From NCBI RefSeq assembly GCF_001909055.1, contig NZ_LVWI01000103.1:62001-126000 (forward strand): a stretch of DNA of 64,000 nucleotides. Direction: 5' to 3'. A program made the translations under genes and the position numbers. Shown here piece by piece: positions 25,085 to 34,697 of the stretch. The first letter of the stretch is position 1, and each line of letters starts with the position of its first letter. Below the pieces are notes generated by a model. The model was not told the DNA's origin, made no database searches, and saw nothing but the letters and a program-made list of their open reading frames with translations. The stretch is from Paenibacillus helianthi (GTDB taxonomy: Bacteria > Bacillota > Bacilli > Paenibacillales > Paenibacillaceae).

Positions 25085-26236
25085 ATGATCCAAAAACAAC
25101 CTAAGCTGCTGTCACTAGAAAATATGAATATAGCAGGTATTGAAGATAAACGATTCGATATTGTGATTAATGAGGGACGGTTCTACTCAATAGTTGAGGC
25201 TGGTCCCTATCCTAATGAATCAAGTCAGCCGGGCCAGGATTTATGGATAAGTCCTGGTGTGATAGACCTTCATACGCATCTTGCCTGGACAGATTTTGAC
25301 CACGCCGATCAATTGAAGCGCGATCAACCTGAGATCGAAGCGATGCAGGCTGAAGCCTTCGCGGCTACGCTTCGGACGGGTGTCACGACTACACGTGATG
25401 CAGGCGGGATTCTGCCAAGCACGGTGCGTCATCTGGTCCGGCATTATCAGCAGCCCCTCCGGGTGCAGACCAGCAGCGATATGATCGGGTCAGCGGATGC
25501 ACGCGGTCTTAAGCATTTGGAAGCTCGAATGGCTGATATCTTTGCTACAGGAGCAGGCTGGATTAAAATCATGGCGACAGGCGGCCTTGGTACGCCTACC
25601 GAGAAAGTGGTTGATCCTATTTTCTCGGAAGAGGAGTTCGCCTTCATTGTCCGCAATGCGCATGCCCATCATAAAAGGGTGCTGGTACATACGTGGGGCG
25701 GAGTGACGATTGACTGGTCCATTCAAGCGGGTGTGGAATCCATTGAACATGGAATGTTTCTGAGTGAGGAGCAGGCTGGCAGACTCGCTGAGTCTGGAGT
25801 AGCTTATGTGCCCACAACCTCGATTTACCGCATTGCCGCTGATCCGAAGGGTGTACTGGCCTTGAACCCGCTGATTTGCGATCGGGCAGCGCGTGCTGCT
25901 GAAGCCCATTCGAAAGCTATTGGTTATGCCCAAAAAGCAGGAGTCCGTTTTGGATTCGGTACGGATTACGCTACCCCTGCATTGCATGGTTACAACCTGC
26001 AAGAGTTAGATACGTTAATAGATTACGGGCTGAGCCGGACAGAAGCATGGAAGTCTGCTACAGAGAGTGCTGCCGGGATTCTGGGAAGTGGCAATGAATT
26101 AGGGCGAATTGCCGAAGGGTATATTGCAGATGCAATTATATACAATGCTAACCCATATCAGGCGCAGAACGCGGAACAGCTCCGGAAAAGTATTGTTTCC
26201 GTTATCACTGGGGCACAGGAATTAGATTTGGTCTGA
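25085..26236 (+). CDS. Metal-dependent amidohydrolase
   Basis: A 383-residue TIM-barrel amidohydrolase. The metal ligands appear in order: HxH in DLHTHLAW, Lys in WIKIMATGG, His in VLVHTWGG, His in SIEHGMF, Asp in GFGTDYATP. The family includes imidazolonepropionase-like enzymes and Xaa-Pro/acyl-amino-acid dipeptidases. As the last gene of the importer operon, it may open an amide or cyclic bond of the imported compound before or after transamination. The start ATG 25085, two bases after the previous stop, fits GGGGAG upstream. Confidence 0.85.
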   Translation: MIQKQPKLLSLENMNIAGIEDKRFDIVINEGRFYSIVEAGPYPNESSQPGQDLWISPGVIDLHTHLAWTDFDHADQLKRDQPEIEAMQAEAFAATLRTGVTTTRDAGGILPSTVRHLVRHYQQPLRVQTSSDMIGSADARGLKHLEARMADIFATGAGWIKIMATGGLGTPTEKVVDPIFSEEEFAFIVRNAHAHHKRVLVHTWGGVTIDWSIQAGVESIEHGMFLSEEQAGRLAESGVAYVPTTSIYRIAADPKGVLALNPLICDRAARAAEAHSKAIGYAQKAGVRFGFGTDYATPALHGYNLQELDTLIDYGLSRTEAWKSATESAAGILGSGNELGRIAEGYIADAIIYNANPYQAQNAEQLRKSIVSVITGAQELDLV

Positions 26237-26266
26237 CCCGTCAAATGTTATATTGGCAACAACGAT

Positions 26267-26305
26267 AACCAGCAGAGATCCGGACTCTGTTGGTTTTTTT
26301 GTTTT
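26267..26305 (+). terminator. Intrinsic terminator of the ABC/amidohydrolase operon
   Basis: AACCAgCAGAG with CTCTGtTGGTT around a six-base loop, then TTTTTTTG. Confidence 0.85.
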
Positions 26306-26381
26306 ATAGCAAGCTAACGATCCCTTTAGTCAAGTATTTCTATGCTGTTAATCTGTTTGAATTGTTATTTTTGTTTGTGCT

Positions 26382-26396
26382 ACTGTTAATAACAGT
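26382..26396 (+). promoter_or_regulatory. Palindromic operator candidate upstream of the GH2 gene
   Basis: Perfect odd palindrome ACTGTTA-A-TAACAGT, about 75 bases before the start codon. No regulator gene is adjacent. Confidence 0.4.
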
Positions 26397-26467
26397 GTTG
26401 TAATCTTGCAGGAAACTGGCACGCTAAGAGAGAAAGAGAGACTAGAGATTATATTAGGAGTGATAAG

Positions 26468-29272
26468 ATGCAGACGAAGATCAGCCTGGAAGGCGAATGG
26501 AAGTTGCAATTGGATAAGACAAAACAAGGACTGGCAATGCCTTTTGCTGATGTCATCTCTCTTCCGGGCACAACGTCACACGCCCTTAAGGGACCGAAGA
26601 ACGGGGATATACTTGTAGACGCTCTCACAGATGAGTACCTGTTTGAAGGGCAGGCCTGGTATTCAAAAGACTTCGAAATTCCGGTAGCGCTTACCGGTAA
26701 AACATGTATGCTTCATCTGGAACGGACAAGACTTACCATGGTCTGGCTGGATGGTCTGGAGATCGGCAACCGTGACAGCCTGAATACCCCTCATGTGTAC
26801 GACCTCGGACAGCTCCGCTCAGGTAATCACACTCTCACTATCCGGGTTGACAATACGGATTATCCGACAAAGGGCGGACATTTAACATCGAAGGATACCC
26901 AGACCAACTGGAATGGGATTACCGGACGTATTGAACTTCAATTTTACAGCGAATGCTATTTGAGCGGCATTCGTCTTGATCCGGATGTATCCGCGCGATC
27001 CGTACGAATTACAGCCACCCTTGAAGGCGCGGATACGGGCGTAATCAAAGTATCAGCCGTTACTTTCAATAGTAAGACTGCTCAAACTAGAGCCGTACAG
27101 GAGTACAACATCTCACGCGGGGAGTTTTCAATCAGCTACGGCCTGGGGCCGGATGCACTACTTTGGAGCGACTCCGAACCCCATCTCTATAAGATAAGCA
27201 TTGACCTGAGCGGCACAGGAGAAGAGGCTTCTGATCAACATGAGCTGATTTTTGGACTCCGGGAATTCAAGACCGGCGGCGACAAATTTACGATTAACGG
27301 ACAAAAAACCTTTCTCCGCGGCAAGCATGACGGTCTGATTTTCCCATTAACCGGATACGCCCCGACTGATCTGGAGGAATGGCTCAGAATACTTGGCATC
27401 TCGAAGTCCTACGGTATTAATCATTACCGTTTTCATACCTGTTGCCCGCCGGAGGCAGCCTTTGCCGCAGCAGACATGCTCGGTTTCTATATGGAGCCGG
27501 AGCTGCCGTTCTGGGGAACGATCACAGAAGAAACGGATGAGGGCCATAATCAAGCCGAGCAAGACTATCTGATCAGCGAAGGATATGCTATTCTACGGGC
27601 ATTTGGCAACCATCCTTCCTTCGTAATGATGTCGCTTGGCAACGAACTGTGGGGCAGCAGAACCAAGATTGATACCTTTTTGAAAGACTATAAGGCATTC
27701 GACGATAGACATCTGTATACGCAGGGCTCCAACAACCATCAGTTTGTTCCGGAAGTTCTGGAGCATGAAGATTTCTTCTGTGGTGTGCGGTTTTCCAAAG
27801 ACCGGCTGTTCAGAGGCTCTTATGCAATGTGTGATGCTCCCCTGGGACATGTTCAGACGGATGTTCCTGGCACCATGAAGGATTATGATGAGCAATTCGT
27901 ACCGCCCGCTGTGGGGAACGGAGAAGACACAGCAGCGGCAACGGGGGATACCATTCAAATCCAGTACGGCACTGAAGCCAAGACCGTGCAGATCGGGGAC
28001 GCATCCGGTGAATGGATTCCGCGAATTCCGGTAGTCTCCCATGAGATTGGTCAATATGCGACTTATCCGAATTATGCAGAAATCAGTAAATATACAGGCT
28101 CTCTCAAAGCCAAAAATTATGAAATCTTTCGCGGCCGGCTGGAGGACAATGGACTGGGCCATCTCGCGGCGAAATATTTTGAATGCTCTGGACAGCTGGC
28201 AGTAGCCTGCTACAAAGAGGAGCTTGAGGCTGCGTTCCGTACCCGAAGACTTGCGGGATTCCAGCTTCTGGATTTACAGGATTTCAGTGGCCAGGGAACG
28301 GCGCTGGTAGGGGTACTCGATGCCTTCATGGATTCCAAGGGACTTGTTTCCGCTGAGGAATGGCGTACTTTCTGCAGTGATGCAGTCCTGTTGGCAAGAT
28401 TTCCGAAGTATAACTATGTCTCCGGGGAACATTTCGAAGCTCATGTTGAGCTGTCCTGGTACCGGAACGGGGCACCGGATATCCTTGTACTGAAATGGGC
28501 GTTGAATACAGAAGAGGGAACACTGGCGGCAGGCAGTTCAGAAGCAGGGGTACCGGCTGGTTCAAATTACATTGATATCTGTGATTTATCCATCACTCTT
28601 CCTGAGGTCGTGCAGATGACCCAAGCCGTTCTTTCCTTGTGGATACCGGGTACTGATATCCGCAAGAGCTATGATGTGTGGATATATCCGGAAAACAGCA
28701 GCGGAGTGCTGGACGGTGTACATATTTTTCAGGAGCTATCACCGGAAGCACTAGCCCTGCTGGACCAAGGCCAGAATGTGCTGCTCATGCCAAAGCCGGA
28801 GTTGCTCCAAAATGCTGTTGAAGGTTTTTATTGTACGGATTTCTGGTGTTATCCCATGTTCCGTTCAATCTCCGAGAGTATGAACAAGCCCGTACCCGTG
28901 GGTACAATGGGTCTGCTGATTGACAACAGGCATCCTGTGTTCCGTGATTTCCCGTGTGAAGAATATTCCACTTACCCTTGGTGGAACATCATTCAGAACT
29001 CGAAGTCCATCATCCTGGATGGATTCGACCGTTCGTGGAGTCCTATTGTGCAGACCATCGACAACTTTGAGCGTAATCATAAGCTAGGCTTCTTGCTGGA
29101 GTGCAGCGTCGGGGCAGGTAATCTCCTGATCTGTGCACTTGACGCGGACAAAGTAAGCGGCACACCTGAGGGCAGACAGTTCTTATCCAGCTTGACGCAT
29201 TACATGAAATCCGCAGATTTCAAGCCGCAGTACCGTGCGGAGGGTTCTCAGCTTCAGCAACTGATTCAGTAA
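26468..29272 (+). CDS. Glycoside hydrolase family 2 enzyme
   Basis: A 934-residue enzyme without a signal peptide, so likely cytoplasmic. An N-terminal jelly-roll sugar-binding domain (about 1-165), an Ig-like domain (~165-275), then the TIM barrel. The acid/base Glu is in MSLGNELWG (about residue 395) and the likely nucleophile Glu in PVVSHEIGQY (about 528). An extra ~300-residue C-terminal part holds beta-sandwich and GATase-like-looking segments. GH2 covers beta-galactosidase, mannosidase and glucuronidase activities; the specificity is not readable. AGGAG precedes ATG 26468. Single gene with its own terminator. Confidence 0.85.
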   Translation: MQTKISLEGEWKLQLDKTKQGLAMPFADVISLPGTTSHALKGPKNGDILVDALTDEYLFEGQAWYSKDFEIPVALTGKTCMLHLERTRLTMVWLDGLEIGNRDSLNTPHVYDLGQLRSGNHTLTIRVDNTDYPTKGGHLTSKDTQTNWNGITGRIELQFYSECYLSGIRLDPDVSARSVRITATLEGADTGVIKVSAVTFNSKTAQTRAVQEYNISRGEFSISYGLGPDALLWSDSEPHLYKISIDLSGTGEEASDQHELIFGLREFKTGGDKFTINGQKTFLRGKHDGLIFPLTGYAPTDLEEWLRILGISKSYGINHYRFHTCCPPEAAFAAADMLGFYMEPELPFWGTITEETDEGHNQAEQDYLISEGYAILRAFGNHPSFVMMSLGNELWGSRTKIDTFLKDYKAFDDRHLYTQGSNNHQFVPEVLEHEDFFCGVRFSKDRLFRGSYAMCDAPLGHVQTDVPGTMKDYDEQFVPPAVGNGEDTAAATGDTIQIQYGTEAKTVQIGDASGEWIPRIPVVSHEIGQYATYPNYAEISKYTGSLKAKNYEIFRGRLEDNGLGHLAAKYFECSGQLAVACYKEELEAAFRTRRLAGFQLLDLQDFSGQGTALVGVLDAFMDSKGLVSAEEWRTFCSDAVLLARFPKYNYVSGEHFEAHVELSWYRNGAPDILVLKWALNTEEGTLAAGSSEAGVPAGSNYIDICDLSITLPEVVQMTQAVLSLWIPGTDIRKSYDVWIYPENSSGVLDGVHIFQELSPEALALLDQGQNVLLMPKPELLQNAVEGFYCTDFWCYPMFRSISESMNKPVPVGTMGLLIDNRHPVFRDFPCEEYSTYPWWNIIQNSKSIILDGFDRSWSPIVQTIDNFERNHKLGFLLECSVGAGNLLICALDADKVSGTPEGRQFLSSLTHYMKSADFKPQYRAEGSQLQQLIQ

Positions 29273-29278
29273 GAAAGC

Positions 29279-29332
29279 AACCGGGGTGTTCCCATATGCC
29301 ATAATTGGCAGCGCGGGATACCCCGGTTTTTT
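29279..29332 (+). terminator. Intrinsic terminator of the GH2 gene
   Basis: AACCGGGGT and ACCCCGGTT form a 9-bp stem followed by TTTTTTG. Confidence 0.82.
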
Positions 29333-29403
29333 GAGCAGGATCAATACTTGGTGTGATGAACGGGCAGATTAGCAATACGTAAGAAACAACCCGAGTTGAA
29401 TTA

Positions 29404-29412
29404 TGCTAAAAT
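29404..29412 (+). promoter_or_regulatory. Extended -10 promoter of the DHFR-like gene
   Basis: TGcTAAAAT, with no good -35; about 50 bases before the start codon. Confidence 0.45.
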
Positions 29413-29462
29413 GTAGGTAATTTAGTTTTTAGATATCCATCATGAATAAAGGAGAATTGAAA

Positions 29463-30038
29463 ATGAGAAAACTCGTTCTATTCCTGCACGCATCGCTTGA
29501 CGGTTTTGTAGAAGGGCCTAAAGGTGAAATGGACATTGGCTGGGTTTCCTACGATGCTGATTTGGAGAAACACGCGAAGGAAATTCTGAGTACAGCCGAC
29601 ACTGTTATTTGGGGACGCGGGACTTATCAGATGATGCACAGTTACTGGCCCTCTGTGCCTTCGAACCCATCTGCTACGCAGCATGAACTGAATCATGCCG
29701 AGTGGATTGAAAAGACAGCCAAAATCGTTTTTTCCACGACACTGGAGAAAGCCGAATGGAACAATTCCAGACTTGTGAAAGAAAATGTCAGGGAAGAGAT
29801 CAAGAACCTCAAAGAGCAGCCAGGCAAGGATATGGTTATCCTCGGCAGTCCTAGGTTCGCTCACTACCTTATGCAGCTTGATTTAATAGATGAGTATAAG
29901 ATTACAGTTTCTCCCGTCCTGATCGGCAGCGGGTTACCCTTATTCCAAGGTGTAAAGGAGAAGATCAATCTTAAGCTTATCGAAAACAAGACCTTTGATT
30001 CTGGAGCCATAGGTCTCGTTTACCAGACGGTTAGATGA
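29463..30038 (+). CDS. RibD C-terminal/dihydrofolate reductase-like protein
   Basis: A 191-residue protein of the DHFR/RibD_C fold (YwjB/YyaP-like): N-terminal strand LVLFLHASLDGFVEGP, the nucleotide-site segment TVIWGRGTYQMM, and MVILGSPRFAHYLMQLDLIDEYKI near the C-terminus, ending in the VLIGSGLPLF strand. Members may reduce an unknown substrate with NADPH and are not true folate enzymes. Start ATG 29463 has AAAGGAG eight bases upstream; the in-frame ATG 29442 lies before that site. Confidence 0.85.
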   Translation: MRKLVLFLHASLDGFVEGPKGEMDIGWVSYDADLEKHAKEILSTADTVIWGRGTYQMMHSYWPSVPSNPSATQHELNHAEWIEKTAKIVFSTTLEKAEWNNSRLVKENVREEIKNLKEQPGKDMVILGSPRFAHYLMQLDLIDEYKITVSPVLIGSGLPLFQGVKEKINLKLIENKTFDSGAIGLVYQTVR

Positions 30039-30150
30039 CCGTTGTCCGGGTTCATCCATAGCGTCGGCTTTTAGTGCAGGAAATATCTTCTTGTCTACTT
30101 TTCCATAGATTATTGATAAGGTGGAGAGAGTATGGACTAAGAGGTGATGT

Positions 30151-31083
30151 ATGATCATGAATAGAAAACACTGTTTATTCTGTGATGAGATGGTCCCTGT
30201 GAAGCCTGAAGGTGAATATGACAGATATGAAGGTTGTTCTTGTTCACCAGGCGGGTTCTATGACTTGCTGAGGGACAGCTATGAAGCTATTCATTCACTC
30301 CCGCACCAAAAGAAACGTGATATGCTTCATATCGTATCAGCTTATATCCGTGAAATGACCGATTGTGGTGTACAGGTTACACTATCCAATGACGATTTAG
30401 AATCCATAACAAATTCCCCGAAAATCCCTGTGACTATTGAGGACAAAGGGAACCGGTTCAATCAATATTTGTACAGGCATTCCGAAGGCCCGGGAGAACC
30501 GGTTGTCATTCAGCCACTCTCCAGCAGCTATAACCTGACGTATTCTCCCAACCTGCAAGAGCTGGTATATATCCTTGATAAACTGATCGGCGAGCAGCTG
30601 CTCATCCGGGAAGGCATGACCTTTAAGCTTACAGACAAGGGATGGAGCGAGGCCGCAGCCATCGCTGGGGGAAAGAAATTAAAGCCATGCTTCGTCCTCA
30701 TTCCAGATGATGAGGATCAGCGCATAGAGTGGCTGGAAATGCTGTTGCCGAAAATCGAGCAGTTCGGTTATATGCCGCACTTGCTTCGTGATGAAAAAGC
30801 TCAGAATCAGGACAACTATTCCCTTGAGCGTATCGGGGACAGCAAATTGATGATCGCGGACTTGACCAGTCATTCTCCAGAGGTGTATTTTACAGCAGGA
30901 TACGCGCTTGGATTGAACATCCCGGTGATCTGGACTGTGCACAGCAGTGAAGCCGGTAAACTGTGGGTACAAGTCAAAGATATCCGTCCAATCGTCTATG
31001 ATACCGCTGAAGAACTGGCCATAATCCTGCAGCAGAGGTTGAGTTATGACCGGACAGTTGAGTTTCAGGACACGGACCGGTAA
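30151..31083 (+). CDS. Protein with Cys-rich N-terminus and nucleoside deoxyribosyltransferase-like C-terminal domain
   Basis: A 310-residue protein in three parts. Residues 5-32 hold CLFCDE and GCSC, a possible zinc site. The middle (about 50-170) is alpha-helical and ends in a winged-helix-looking stretch (LVYILDKLIGEQLLIREG). The C-terminal ~125 residues (FVLIPDDEDQRIEWLE, LMIADLTSHSPEVYFTAGYA, LNIPVIWTV) match the nucleotide-hydrolase/deoxyribosyltransferase fold in which the catalytic acid follows the IADLT strand. Such domains act as NAD or nucleotide hydrolases or as ligand sensors. GAGGTG precedes ATG 30151; ATG 30157 is an alternative. Single gene; no partner seen. Confidence 0.55.
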   Translation: MIMNRKHCLFCDEMVPVKPEGEYDRYEGCSCSPGGFYDLLRDSYEAIHSLPHQKKRDMLHIVSAYIREMTDCGVQVTLSNDDLESITNSPKIPVTIEDKGNRFNQYLYRHSEGPGEPVVIQPLSSSYNLTYSPNLQELVYILDKLIGEQLLIREGMTFKLTDKGWSEAAAIAGGKKLKPCFVLIPDDEDQRIEWLEMLLPKIEQFGYMPHLLRDEKAQNQDNYSLERIGDSKLMIADLTSHSPEVYFTAGYALGLNIPVIWTVHSSEAGKLWVQVKDIRPIVYDTAEELAIILQQRLSYDRTVEFQDTDR

Positions 31084-31265
31084 ATGTAGAGGTTTCGGGA
31101 GATATAAATAAAGACTTCAGTGAGAAATCGCTCCTTTGTAGAGATGGTTGGGTGTCCCCTCCATTTATCAATAGGGCGGTTTTTTTGCTGTGTAACCAAA
31201 AAGATTTCTACCCGTATTAGGGTTATGATTAGGATGCTCATAAAAAATTTAAGCAGAGGTAATGA

Positions 31266-33656
31266 ATGCATATGAATGAGAAGATTACAGATCAGGGTGA
31301 GACGGTGTACAGGGTGGCGGAGCTTAAGGCAGCTCAGTATTTTGCATCCCTTAATATACAGGTTATGGACAAAACGTATATCCCTGCTTTGACCAAAGAT
31401 ATTCTGTTGTGGAAACGGAACCATGTTCATAAAATTTCGTGGCTGTCTTTTTTTTCGCGGGGGAAGAAAAGTGCGGATTCCCGGGACTATGATAAATATA
31501 TAGCATGGCTGAATGATAACGGTAAGTTAGATGACTACTTGGATCGAAGCATTTCCTATATTTATATGAGAGACTTAGGGAAAGCGCTTGACGATCCCCG
31601 CACAAAGGCACGAATTCAGCGGGTAGTCACCGACACGAAGAATCACTTGGTTCCTTCCGATGCAACCGTAAGGGGGAGCCGTCCCGAATCCATCAGCGTA
31701 GCCGGATTTTTCCGATGGGCCCAGAAGGAAGGTATAGAAACCACGGCCATTTGGCTGATAGAGAAACTTAAAAATGTCGCCACTCATATCCCGAAGGAAA
31801 TGGATGCCGATCAAGCCGAACGCAAACTAATCAAAATCATTGTCGGGGTCGTCCTGCATGTGGTAGAAGATATGGATGAGAATACAACGTCCGCAGAACG
31901 TACCCGAAGACTGGATGAAGCCATTCGGATTGGCTATTCCTATGGTTTGACGTATCCTTTTATTGACGATCTTCTGGATTCTAAGGTTTTAACAGCTCCG
32001 GAGAAAGAACAATATTCCAGCATGATACGAACCGCACTTCTAACTGGGGGTGTGCCGGAGCTTAACGAGTGGCCCGGAATGAACATGGAGATCATTCAAT
32101 ATGTCCATGCAGAGCTAACGAATGCGTTCGAATATATCAAGAGTCTTCAGAAGCCAGAGACAGAGACAACCTTTTTTGAGCAATCGTATGTGTTTTTTCA
32201 TTCCCAGGATATAGACCGCAATAAGGAGATCAATAATACGGAATACAGCAACGAGGAGCTCTATATCCCTATCATTATAAAATCCTCATCCTCCCGGTTA
32301 ATTGTCCGTTCCGTAATTGGCGCACAAGCAGATGAAGGGTTTGATGAGCGGACCTTTTATTATGGTATCTACAATCAGCTGGCTGACGATTTTGCGGATA
32401 TGTTTGACGATATGAAGGACGGAGCGGTAACCCCATATACCTACTATTTGAAATACCGGCATGAGCGTTCGGATCTGATCAACCCCTATGAATTATACTG
32501 GACGGTCATCTGCCATCTGATCCATAATGTATACCACTCCGACTCGAAGACCCTTGAGGTCATTCTGGACCGTGCAATTAACGGACTCAAACGCTGTAAA
32601 GCACGCATCGGCACAGAAAAGTATAATGAGATCATGGGGATTTTCGCCTCCGGGAATCCGGAATTCAATCAGCTCGTGCAGCAAATGGTTCGGAAAGCAG
32701 ATCAAGTGGATTTCTTCGACAAGCTGCTGCGGGACCAGATCAATACCGATTTGAAGAATAACCGGAAGGAAAAAGAAGATTTTCAGCGTACCGTTCACAC
32801 GGTGAGGGATCAAATTAACGAATTGCTGAAGATTCCCAGGCCGGACGGAATTCCTCCGATGAAGGAATCGCTGATTGAGGCTGCAAATTATAGTCTGACC
32901 GGAGACGGGAAGCGGATTCGGCCTATTTTGACCTGGGTCCTCGGGGTCGAGGTGTATGGACTTCAGCCTGCTGCAATTGAGCCGCTGCTCCGATCATTGG
33001 AATTCATGCATACCGCATCTTTGATCTTTGATGATCTGCCTTCCCAGGATAATGCATCAACCCGCAGAGGACGGCCAACCTTGCATCAGGTGCATAATAG
33101 CGCCACAGCAGAATTAACGGGTCTCTATCTGATTCAGAAGGCCATTCAAGAACAAGCGTCGCTGAAGGCTTTCAATCCGGAAACCGTGCTGGCGCTGATG
33201 CGATATTCGGCAGAAAAGGCAGAGGACATGTGCATGGGGCAAGTCATGGATTTGCAATCCAAAGGTATCCCATTAACTCTGGAGCAGTTGAATATGATGT
33301 GTTTTTATAAAACGGGGTTGGCGTTTGAAGCCTCTCTGGTGATGCCAGCCATTCTTGCTGAGGTGCAGCCTGCGGAAATCACTGCCTTGAAGACATTCGC
33401 CTATCATGCAGGCATTGCCTTTCAGATCAAAGATGATTTGCTTGATTTGGAGGGGGATCATCAGTTGCTTGGCAAAAACACCCGTATGGATGTGGAGAAT
33501 AATAATTCAACCTTTGTATCTATACTTGGTCCGGAAGCTGCCAGAATCGAGATGTGGGATCACTATTGCCACGCTGTGGAAGCACTGGGTGCGATTCCCC
33601 GCAAAATCACTTTTCTGAAGCATTTATTGGACTATATCATTAGCCGAAACCGCTAA
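31266..33656 (+). CDS. Large two-part polyprenyl synthetase
   Basis: A 796-residue protein. The C-terminal part (about 525-796) is a full trans-isoprenyl diphosphate synthase: GDGKRIRP near 546, the first Asp-rich motif DDLPSQDNASTRRGRPT near 591, and the second QIKDDLLDLEGD near 721. It should chain allylic diphosphate with isopentenyl diphosphate; the first motif with the two-residue spacer is of the short-chain bacterial type (farnesyl/geranylgeranyl). The N-terminal ~500 residues are helical, not recognised, and contain DDLLD (about 234) and DDFAD (about 374), which look like class I terpene synthase or prenyltransferase metal motifs. AGAGGT precedes ATG 31266. No other terpenoid genes are nearby. 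Confidence 0.8.
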   Translation: MHMNEKITDQGETVYRVAELKAAQYFASLNIQVMDKTYIPALTKDILLWKRNHVHKISWLSFFSRGKKSADSRDYDKYIAWLNDNGKLDDYLDRSISYIYMRDLGKALDDPRTKARIQRVVTDTKNHLVPSDATVRGSRPESISVAGFFRWAQKEGIETTAIWLIEKLKNVATHIPKEMDADQAERKLIKIIVGVVLHVVEDMDENTTSAERTRRLDEAIRIGYSYGLTYPFIDDLLDSKVLTAPEKEQYSSMIRTALLTGGVPELNEWPGMNMEIIQYVHAELTNAFEYIKSLQKPETETTFFEQSYVFFHSQDIDRNKEINNTEYSNEELYIPIIIKSSSSRLIVRSVIGAQADEGFDERTFYYGIYNQLADDFADMFDDMKDGAVTPYTYYLKYRHERSDLINPYELYWTVICHLIHNVYHSDSKTLEVILDRAINGLKRCKARIGTEKYNEIMGIFASGNPEFNQLVQQMVRKADQVDFFDKLLRDQINTDLKNNRKEKEDFQRTVHTVRDQINELLKIPRPDGIPPMKESLIEAANYSLTGDGKRIRPILTWVLGVEVYGLQPAAIEPLLRSLEFMHTASLIFDDLPSQDNASTRRGRPTLHQVHNSATAELTGLYLIQKAIQEQASLKAFNPETVLALMRYSAEKAEDMCMGQVMDLQSKGIPLTLEQLNMMCFYKTGLAFEASLVMPAILAEVQPAEITALKTFAYHAGIAFQIKDDLLDLEGDHQLLGKNTRMDVENNNSTFVSILGPEAARIEMWDHYCHAVEALGAIPRKITFLKHLLDYIISRNR

Positions 33657-33682
33657 AATTAAGGAAGCAGTGAGGGGTTAAT

Positions 33683-34630
33683 ATGAATAAAACCGAACGG
33701 CAGCTCGCCATTACACTTGAACTGCAGCGGAGCAAGGTGCTAAGAGCGGAAGATTTGGCTGCTCAATTCGAGACGAGCGTACGGACGATATACCGCGACA
33801 TTCAGGCTCTGAGCGAAGCTGGAGTTCCGATTGTCGGTGCCCCTGGACAGGGATATTCCCTGATGGATGGGTATTTCCTGCCGCCAGTCGGCTTCACCGC
33901 TGAGGAGGCCGTGGCCCTGATCATGGGGACGGATTTCATCGAACAGAGGCTGGATTCCTTGTATGGCAGCGTGGCTAAGACGTCCCGTCGCAAAATTGAG
34001 GCGATCCTGCCAGAGCCGGTACGTTTTGAATCCACACGGGTGCGGGAAACGATGCGCCTTCTTCACACCAGTGAACCAGTAACCGGAATTAAGGAAAGGG
34101 ACTATCTTGGAGAAGCCAGGCGTGCCATTCTTGAGCGGCGCAAATTAAGTTTCACGTATCAGAAAACATTGCCTGAATCTGACGGAAACCGGAAGAGCAG
34201 ACGTGAGGTTGCTCCCTATGGGCTGATGTTCATTCAGGGGAATTGGATTTTGATCGCACGCTGCGACCTTCGGCAGGATATCCGCCATTTCCGGTTATCA
34301 CGGATGACGGAGCTTGCTATGCTGGAAGAGCCGTTTCTTGTACCGCCCGGGTTTGACCTGAGCCGTTACCGCCAAAAGGATGACCGGAACTTACAGGTGC
34401 TGGTTCGGGTGAACCCTGAGATAGCCGATAGAATCCTGGAGACCGGTAATTTCTATATGGAATCGACGGAGGAGAGAACGGACGGTCTATTATTCACCTT
34501 TCGAGTCCGGCACCCGGAGGAACTGCTGCCATATGTCCTTAGCTGGGGCGGGAATGTAGAAGTACTCGAACCGGAGTCTTTCCGCTGCCGGATCCGGGAA
34601 GAGGCTGATAAAATATTAAAACGCTACTGA
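33683..34630 (+). CDS. WYL-domain transcriptional regulator
   Basis: A 315-residue protein of the YobV/DeoR-like group: N-terminal helix-turn-helix (LRAEDLAAQFETSVRTIYRD) about residues 18-40, a wing ending PGQGYSLMDGYFLPP, and a WYL domain about 140-225 with YGLMFIQGNWILIARC, followed by the WCX C-terminal part. WYL regulators sense nucleic acid or nucleotide ligands and repress or activate local genes. It follows the polyprenyl synthetase by 26 bases and may be co-transcribed with it. GAGGGG lies upstream. Confidence 0.9.
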   Translation: MNKTERQLAITLELQRSKVLRAEDLAAQFETSVRTIYRDIQALSEAGVPIVGAPGQGYSLMDGYFLPPVGFTAEEAVALIMGTDFIEQRLDSLYGSVAKTSRRKIEAILPEPVRFESTRVRETMRLLHTSEPVTGIKERDYLGEARRAILERRKLSFTYQKTLPESDGNRKSRREVAPYGLMFIQGNWILIARCDLRQDIRHFRLSRMTELAMLEEPFLVPPGFDLSRYRQKDDRNLQVLVRVNPEIADRILETGNFYMESTEERTDGLLFTFRVRHPEELLPYVLSWGGNVEVLEPESFRCRIREEADKILKRY

Positions 34631-34697
34631 TACACAAAGTGACCATACGCATAATCCTATGGCCGCAATCGTGTATATTTATAGTATGAATAGATGG

